A program made the translations under genes and the position numbers. Under the pieces are notes generated by a model. That model saw only the letters and a list, made by a program, of their open reading frames with translations. It was not told where the DNA came from and searched no databases. Shown here piece by piece: positions 59,247-64,000 of a stretch of DNA of 64,000 nt; position 1 is the first letter of the stretch, and each line of letters opens with the position of its first letter. Location of the stretch: positions 4,278,001-4,342,000 of the forward strand of contig OY969772.1 of NCBI GenBank assembly GCA_963702935.1, written 5' to 3'. Source of the stretch: DAOTWA01 sp963702935 (GTDB lineage: Bacteria; Chloroflexota; Anaerolineae; Anaerolineales; Anaerolineaceae).

Positions 59247-60038
59247 TCAACCGGCCTTCTCTTCCAGCGCCGGCGCGATGAGCTCTTCCAGGTCGGCCCT
59301 TTCCTGGCCGGGATAGACCAGCCAGGCCAGAAATTCGACGTTCCCCTTGGGGCCGCGCAGGGGTGAGCGCGCCAGGCCCTTCACCCCATATCCCACGCCC
59401 TGGGCGTCCTGCAAGACTTCCCGCAGCACCTGGCGATGGATTTCAGGGTCCAAAACGACGCCTTCGCCCCGGCTGACCACCTCGCGCCCGGCCTCGAATT
59501 GCGGCTTGATCAAAGCCACGGCCTGTCCACCTTGGGGACCCAGCCACTTCTGGAAGACCGGCAAGAGCAATTTGAGTGAAATGAATGAGGCGTCCACCGT
59601 CACGAAAGAGACCGGCTCGGGCAGGTTCTCCAAATAGCGGGCGTTGGTACGTTCCATGGGGATTACCCTCGGATGGGTGCGCATTTTCCAGTGCAGGATG
59701 CCGTAACCCACATCGATGGCGTAGACTTTCTCTGCCCCGTGCTGGAGCAGGCAATCGGTAAAGCCGCCGGTCGAGGCGCCCACGTCCGCGCAAATCTTCC
59801 CCTCCACCGCCAGGTCGAACGCGCAGAAAGCGCCCTCCAGCTTCTCGCCTCCGCGAGACACGAAGCGCGGCCCCCGGTCAATCTCCAGGCGCGCATCCTG
59901 AGCCACTTTGACGGCCGGCTTCAGAGCCACCTGCCCGTCTACGCGCACCTGGCCCGCCATCACCAGGCGCTGGGCCAAAGCCCGGCTTTCCGCCAGGCCC
60001 TGTTGAGCGAGCAATACATCCAATCGTATCTTCTGCAT
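59247..60038 (-). CDS. tlyA: TlyA-family rRNA 2'-O-methyltransferase
   Basis: ATG 60038 (MQKIRLDVLLAQQGLAES) matches the family start; the upstream ATG at 60101 is not conserved. This 263-residue protein has an S4 RNA-binding domain (about 1-65, with RLVMAGQVRVDGQ) and an FtsJ-type methyltransferase with ADVGASTGGFTDCLLQHG, DVGYGILHWKMR, ERTNAR and LIKPQFEAG. TlyA modifies 16S and 23S rRNA by 2'-O-methylation. A TATAAT -10 with TTTGGA -35 (60093-60066, minus strand, 16-base spacer) is its likely promoter. Confidence 0.92.
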   Translation of the reverse strand: MQKIRLDVLLAQQGLAESRALAQRLVMAGQVRVDGQVALKPAVKVAQDARLEIDRGPRFVSRGGEKLEGAFCAFDLAVEGKICADVGASTGGFTDCLLQHGAEKVYAIDVGYGILHWKMRTHPRVIPMERTNARYLENLPEPVSFVTVDASFISLKLLLPVFQKWLGPQGGQAVALIKPQFEAGREVVSRGEGVVLDPEIHRQVLREVLQDAQGVGYGVKGLARSPLRGPKGNVEFLAWLVYPGQERADLEELIAPALEEKAG

Positions 60039-60065
60039 TTGCGCCACCTTCAATTTCCGGTTTCT

Positions 60066-60093
60066 ATTATATAATGATTGCAAGCTATCCAAA
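60066..60093 (-). promoter_or_regulatory. Probable tlyA promoter
   Basis: On the minus strand TTTGGA (60093-60088), a 16-base spacer and TATAAT (60071-60066) read toward tlyA. A TATAAT also exists on the plus strand at 60070-60075, overlapping it, toward the UbiA gene, though without a good -35. The 82-base gap thus serves divergent transcription. Confidence 0.45.
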
Positions 60094-60120
60094 CCCACCA
60101 AGATTGATCGGAATTCAGCG

Positions 60121-61086
60121 ATGAGCGTAATGGAAAAAACTCAAGCCAGCCCCCTGAAGAGCCTGCGAGCTCTGATCAAAACCATGCGGCCCCGCCAATG
60201 GACGAAGAACGCGATCCTGTTCGCCCCTCTGGTTTTCGACCGGCAGCTTCCCAGTCCCACCGCATTCCTGCTGAGAGGCGAGATCACCCATCTGGTGTCT
60301 TTCGAGCGTACCACGGCGGCCTTCCTGCTCTTTTGCCTGCTGTCCAGCACGGTCTACATCATCAATGACCTGATCGACCTGGACGCCGACCGCAATCACC
60401 CTGAAAAGCGCCACCGTCCCATCGCCTCCGGGCAGCTCTCCATCCCCTTAGCAGCCTCGGCGGCCGGATTCTTTTTCATCCTCACCATGCTTCTGGCCTA
60501 TTGGTTATCCCCCTGGTTTGCAGGCATTTGCCTGGGGTATTTCGTGCTCAACATGGCCTATTCGGGAGGACTGAAGCACGTCCCGATCCTGGACGTGCTG
60601 ATCATCGCGGCCGGTTTCGTGCTGCGCGTCGGCGGGGGCGTGGTGGTGATCAGTGTCGAGCGCTTCTCCCCCTGGCTTTACGTGGTGACCACCCTGCTGG
60701 CCTTGTACCTGGGACTGGGCAAACGGCGCGCGGAGCTGACCCTGTTGGCCGACCAGGCTAACGCTCACCGCCGCGTGCTGGCCGGATACACCATCCCCCT
60801 GTTAGACCAGTTCATCACCATCGTCTCCAGCACCACCATCATCGCTTACAGCCTGTACACCTTCTCCGCGCCGGACCTGCCGGACAATCACACTATGATG
60901 CTCACCATCCCGTTCGTGATCTACGGCATCTTCCGTTACCTGTACCTGGTGCAGGTCCAGCACTCCGGCGGCGCTCCGGAAGATCTGCTGCTCACCGACC
61001 GGCCCTTGCAAATTTCCATCATCCTCTGGGGGCTATCCGTCCTGGCCATCTTTTACGTCAATTCCTGGTTGACCACCCCGGTCTAA
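60121..61086 (+). CDS. UbiA-family prenyltransferase (decaprenyl-phosphate phosphoribosyltransferase-like)
   Basis: This 321-residue polytopic protein has about nine membrane segments. The Asp-rich motif INDLIDLDADRNHPEKRHRP (80-99) plus IASG matches the DPPR-synthase branch (NDxxDxxxDRxHPxKRxRP), which attaches phosphoribose to decaprenyl phosphate in mycobacteria. A second acidic site, YLGLGKRRAELTLL, is also present. It opens a tight four-gene operon: 4 bases to mevalonate kinase. A role in making polyprenyl-ribose or related donors for surface glycans is inferred. Confidence 0.87.
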   Translation: MSVMEKTQASPLKSLRALIKTMRPRQWTKNAILFAPLVFDRQLPSPTAFLLRGEITHLVSFERTTAAFLLFCLLSSTVYIINDLIDLDADRNHPEKRHRPIASGQLSIPLAASAAGFFFILTMLLAYWLSPWFAGICLGYFVLNMAYSGGLKHVPILDVLIIAAGFVLRVGGGVVVISVERFSPWLYVVTTLLALYLGLGKRRAELTLLADQANAHRRVLAGYTIPLLDQFITIVSSTTIIAYSLYTFSAPDLPDNHTMMLTIPFVIYGIFRYLYLVQVQHSGGAPEDLLLTDRPLQISIILWGLSVLAIFYVNSWLTTPV

Positions 61087-61090
61087 GCCC

Positions 61091-62056
61091 GTGCCAGCCA
61101 TTTCTGCTTACGCCCCCGGCAAGATCATCTTGTTTGGCGAGCACGCTGTGGTTTATGGTCGCCCGGCGATTGCCGTTCCGGTCACGCAGGTGCAGGCCCG
61201 CGCCCTGGTGACGGCCAACCCGCGCGGCGCATCCGGCAGCCTTTGGATCGAAGCGCCCGAGATCAACCTGGCCGCCGACCTGAAGACTCTTTCTGCGCAG
61301 CACCCCCTGGCCCTGGCCATCGCCGGCGTGCTGGATGCCCTGGGAATCGCCCAACCCCCGGCGCTCAACCTGCGCATCACTTCCACGATTCCGCTCGCCT
61401 CCGGGCTGGGATCGGGCGCGGCGGTCTCCGTGGCGGTCATCCGCGCCCTCTCGGCTTTTCTAGGCCACCCTCTGGCGGACGAGAAGGTCTCTGCGCTAGC
61501 TTACCAGATCGAGAGAGTCTACCATGGCACCCCTTCGGGCATCGACAACACGGTCATCACCTTCTCCCGTCCGGTTTTCTTCATCCGCGAGCAGCCCATC
61601 CAATTCCTCGAAGTGGCGCAGCCCTTCACCCTCGTGGTCGCCGATACGGGCGTGCCAAGCCCGACGGCCGGCGTGGTCGGGGACGTCCGCGCGCATTGGC
61701 AGGCGCGCCCGGAAGCTTACAATCGCCTCTTCGACGCCATCGGCGAGATCGCCTGGAAAGCCAGGGCAGCCATCACCGGCGGAGATATCCACGCGCTTGG
61801 ATCCCTGATGGATCACAACCACGCCTTCCTCAAGGAGATGGGAGTCTCCTCACCAGAGCTAGATCGCCTGGCGGAAACCGCCCGCTCCAACGGCGCCTGG
61901 GGCGCCAAGCTCTCCGGGGGCGGGCGCGGCGGTAACCTGATCGCCCTATCGCCCGCCGAGGCCGCGCCGGGCCTGGCCGAGGCGCTGCGCCGGGCTGGAG
62001 CCGCCCGCGCCATCCTCACCCAGGTGTGCAATCCAGGCCGTTCTCCGTCGCTTTGA
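61091..62056 (+). CDS. mvk: Mevalonate kinase
   Basis: The start is GTG 61091. This 321-residue GHMP kinase phosphorylates mevalonate in isoprenoid synthesis. Visible are AYAPGKIILFGEHAVVYGRPA, GHMP motif PLASGLGSGAAVSV (101-114), HGTPSGIDNTVITFS with catalytic Asp152, and GAKLSGGGRGGNLIAL. It lies between UbiA and a response regulator with 4- and 2-base gaps. A mevalonate route is known in several Chloroflexota and would supply the polyprenyl chain used by the UbiA enzyme. Other pathway genes are not in the window. Confidence 0.92.
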   Translation: MPAISAYAPGKIILFGEHAVVYGRPAIAVPVTQVQARALVTANPRGASGSLWIEAPEINLAADLKTLSAQHPLALAIAGVLDALGIAQPPALNLRITSTIPLASGLGSGAAVSVAVIRALSAFLGHPLADEKVSALAYQIERVYHGTPSGIDNTVITFSRPVFFIREQPIQFLEVAQPFTLVVADTGVPSPTAGVVGDVRAHWQARPEAYNRLFDAIGEIAWKARAAITGGDIHALGSLMDHNHAFLKEMGVSSPELDRLAETARSNGAWGAKLSGGGRGGNLIALSPAEAAPGLAEALRRAGAARAILTQVCNPGRSPSL

Positions 62057-62058
62057 TT

Positions 62059-62760
62059 ATGTCTCGCATCCTTTTGGTCGAAGACGCCCAGGACTTAGCC
62101 AACGTAATCGCCCGCGAGCTGGAATCTGCCGGCCACGAGGTGGCCATTGCCTGCGATGGGCCGACCGCCTTGAAGCTCTACGCGCAGCCTTCCTCTTTCG
62201 ACCTGGTGCTCCTGGATTGGATGTTGCCCGGCTTGGACGGCCTGGAAGTCCTGCGGCGCTTGCGCCAGGTCTCGCCGGTGCCGGTGCTGATGCTCACCGC
62301 GCGCAGCGAAGAGACCGACCGGGTCTTGGGGCTTGAGCTGGGCGCCGATGATTACCTCACCAAGCCGTTTTCCATGCGCGAGCTGCTGGCGCGCGTGCGC
62401 GCGTTGCTGCGCCGCATCCAGCATGTGCAGGCGATTCTGAGCGCCGATCGCTACAGCGAGCCGTCTCGACTGGCGTATGGGCCCCTGGCGTTGGATACGC
62501 AAACCTACGAAGCCAGCCTGGACGGCGCTCAGTTGGATCTGACCCGCACCGAATTCGCCTTCTTGCACCTGCTGGTGCGCTATCCCGGGCGTGTCTTCAG
62601 CCGCAGCTACATTCTGGATACCGTCTGGGGGGAGAATTACGTGGCCGGCGACCGCTCTGTGGATAACGCCGTCCTGCGCCTGCGCAAGAAGCTGGGGCCG
62701 CTCGGCGACGACCTGGAGACGGTTTGGGGGGTAGGCTACCGCTTGAAGGCGCGCAAATGA
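62059..62760 (+). CDS. OmpR-family response regulator
   Basis: ATG 62059 (MSRILLVEDAQDL) is two bases after the mevalonate kinase stop; an in-frame ATG at 62026 lies inside that gene. This 233-residue regulator has a receiver domain with phospho-acceptor Asp53 (LLDWMLPGLDGLEVL), Thr in LMLTARSE and Lys in DDYLTKPF, and a C-terminal winged helix with TRTEFAFLHLLVRYPGRVFSR and RSVDNAVLRLRKKLG. It forms a pair with the overlapping kinase. Targets are unknown, though its operon suggests envelope or isoprenoid control. Confidence 0.94.
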   Translation: MSRILLVEDAQDLANVIARELESAGHEVAIACDGPTALKLYAQPSSFDLVLLDWMLPGLDGLEVLRRLRQVSPVPVLMLTARSEETDRVLGLELGADDYLTKPFSMRELLARVRALLRRIQHVQAILSADRYSEPSRLAYGPLALDTQTYEASLDGAQLDLTRTEFAFLHLLVRYPGRVFSRSYILDTVWGENYVAGDRSVDNAVLRLRKKLGPLGDDLETVWGVGYRLKARK

Positions 62761-64000
62761 GCCTCGAGAAACGCTCTTTCTGGCTGGGCGCCGGGCCGCT
62801 GCGCGCTTTTATCGAAGCCACGCTTCTGGCCTGTCTGCTCTTTCTTCTCTTCTCGCGCATCAATCACACTCCTTTCTCGAATTATGCCAATCAGGTCATC
62901 GTGCTGGTGGCTTGCTGCCTGGCATTTTACCTCGCCCTCCGGATGCGTCTTCCAACCGGTAGCTGGAAAGAGCAGGTCGCTGTCGAAGCGCTGTGGGCAG
63001 CGCTGACCGGCCTGCTCCTGAGCGGCTTCCTGCTGGTCTTCATCTACACGTTCCTGGCGGATGCTTATGCTGTCAGCACGAACACGCTCGGAGTAACCGG
63101 CTCCTACCTCATCTTAGGCCTGAGCGGCCCCCTGTACCTCGCCTTAAGGGTGGGAGTGCGCCTGTGGCTATACTGGGGAGGATTGCGGCGGCGGCGTATG
63201 TTGTGGTCGCTGACCCACGCCCAACTGATCCTGATCTTGCCCATGGCCTTCCTGGCCCTGACCATCTTCACGGCCCTGGCCCTGCAATCCAGCGTCCTTC
63301 GCGGCGGTACGCCTGAGGTCGAAAACGTGCCGGCTTTCGTGGCGCTGCGCTTCCTTTTTACCGTCTTTCCTGTAATCGGGGTCGTGGCGTTTCTGACCGT
63401 GTTCGCCATCCTGGCCCTGCTGCCCTTCTCGGCCCTCTTTTCTTACCTCTTCGCGCGCAAGACCACCCACCGCCTGGAAGAGCTGAGCCACACCGCCGAA
63501 GCCTTCCGCAACGGGGATTACACCTCGCGGGTCGCGGTGGCCGGTGAAGACGAGGTGGCGCAGCTTCAGGGCAGCTTCAACGCCATGGCCAACGACCTGG
63601 AAACCACCCTGCGTGAGCTGCAAATCGAGCGCGACAAGGTCGCCGCCTTGCTCAAGTCGCGCCAGGAGCTGGTCGCTTCCGTCTCTCACGAGCTGCGCAC
63701 TCCCATCGCCACCGTACGCGCTTACCTGGATTCGGCCCAATCCAACTGGGAGCAGGAGCTGCCCCGGGGCCTGGAGCACGACCTGAACGTCATCGGCGCC
63801 GAGGTAGACCGCCTGCAAAACCTGATCGACGACCTGTTCACCCTTTCGCGGGCTGAAGTTGGGAATCTCTCCATGGACTGCAAGCCCACCGACATCGGCG
63901 CAGCCGCCCGGCGCATCGTGGATACTATGGCGCCCATCGCCTGGCGTTCTGACCGCGTCGAGATCGTGGCGCAGACCGGCGCAGATCTGCCGTTGGCGCT
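62757..64000 (+). CDS. Sensor histidine kinase, 3' end beyond the window
   Basis: ATG 62757 overlaps the regulator's stop (ATGA). The 414 visible residues start MSLEKRSFWLGAG, then about six to seven membrane segments (about 20-225), a HAMP domain (about 225-280, RLEELSHTAEAFRNGDYTSR) and the HisKA box with His311 in SVSHELRTPIATVRAYL. The ATPase domain is mostly outside the window. It is the partner of the OmpR-type regulator. The many N-terminal helices make it a membrane-sensing type without a large external domain. Confidence 0.93.
   Translation, partial: MSLEKRSFWLGAGPLRAFIEATLLACLLFLLFSRINHTPFSNYANQVIVLVACCLAFYLALRMRLPTGSWKEQVAVEALWAALTGLLLSGFLLVFIYTFLADAYAVSTNTLGVTGSYLILGLSGPLYLALRVGVRLWLYWGGLRRRRMLWSLTHAQLILILPMAFLALTIFTALALQSSVLRGGTPEVENVPAFVALRFLFTVFPVIGVVAFLTVFAILALLPFSALFSYLFARKTTHRLEELSHTAEAFRNGDYTSRVAVAGEDEVAQLQGSFNAMANDLETTLRELQIERDKVAALLKSRQELVASVSHELRTPIATVRAYLDSAQSNWEQELPRGLEHDLNVIGAEVDRLQNLIDDLFTLSRAEVGNLSMDCKPTDIGAAARRIVDTMAPIAWRSDRVEIVAQTGADLPLA

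Overview
The window reads as one chromosomal segment of a GC-rich, non-phototrophic member of the Chloroflexota, most like class Anaerolineae. This is inferred from gene content: two Chlor_Arch_YYY/DUF2298 membrane proteins, a serine hydroxymethyltransferase-GcvT fusion, a mevalonate kinase, a decaprenyl-phosphate phosphoribosyltransferase-like UbiA protein, an S8 protease with a polytopic membrane N-terminus, and actinobacteria-like GNAT and mycoredoxin genes. I see no rRNA, tRNA, CRISPR array, insertion sequence or phage module.

Layout. 1-600: the 5' end of a LuxR/MalT-type regulator (minus strand, running off the edge) and a truncated pterin-carbinolamine dehydratase. 0.57-5.9 kb, minus strand: GH13 amylase, ferritin-VIT1 transporter, ketopantoate reductase, histidine phosphatase and fmt. 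6-7.8 kb, plus strand: two DUF4870-like membrane proteins, an unknown protein and a monothiol mycoredoxin. 7.8-12.4 kb, minus strand: an ECF sigma factor with a small membrane partner, then a methyltransferase-GNAT-membrane protease operon. 12.6-18.2 kb, plus strand: monoacylglycerol lipase-like hydrolase, a promoter with a strongly structured leader RNA, the GlyA-GcvT fusion and a class I aminotransferase. 18.2-20 kb: TGS-uridine kinase (minus). 20-29 kb, plus strand: LipM-like ligase, a phosphonate-type ABC transporter (two PhnD lipoproteins, PhnC and a double PhnE), SanA-like, HD-domain and GH-like proteins. 29-36.6 kb, minus strand: gyrA and a stand-alone rpoC. 36.8-42.8 kb, minus strand: hybrid sensor kinase, C69 dipeptidase, plsC and cmk. 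43-57.3 kb, minus strand: an envelope glycosylation block with four large membrane glycosyltransferase-like proteins, a DUF952 protein, a methyltransferase and a GT4 transferase. 57.4-60 kb: lepA and tlyA. 60.1-64 kb, plus strand: a tight operon of UbiA, mevalonate kinase, response regulator and histidine kinase, the last cut by the window end.

How the parts work together. One-carbon and glycine metabolism (GlyA-GcvT, fmt, a lipoylation enzyme) and envelope building (UbiA and mevalonate kinase for polyprenyl carriers; GT39, YYY and GT4 proteins for surface glycans; plsC for lipids) are the two main themes.

Sequence quality. At least 13 single-base frameshifts interrupt otherwise well-conserved genes. 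Several lie in homopolymer runs, and three lie in rpoC and fmt, which should be intact in a living cell. I therefore annotate these as single genes with probable base-calling or assembly indels, not as pseudogenes. The truncated dehydratase is different, because its 3' half is absent.
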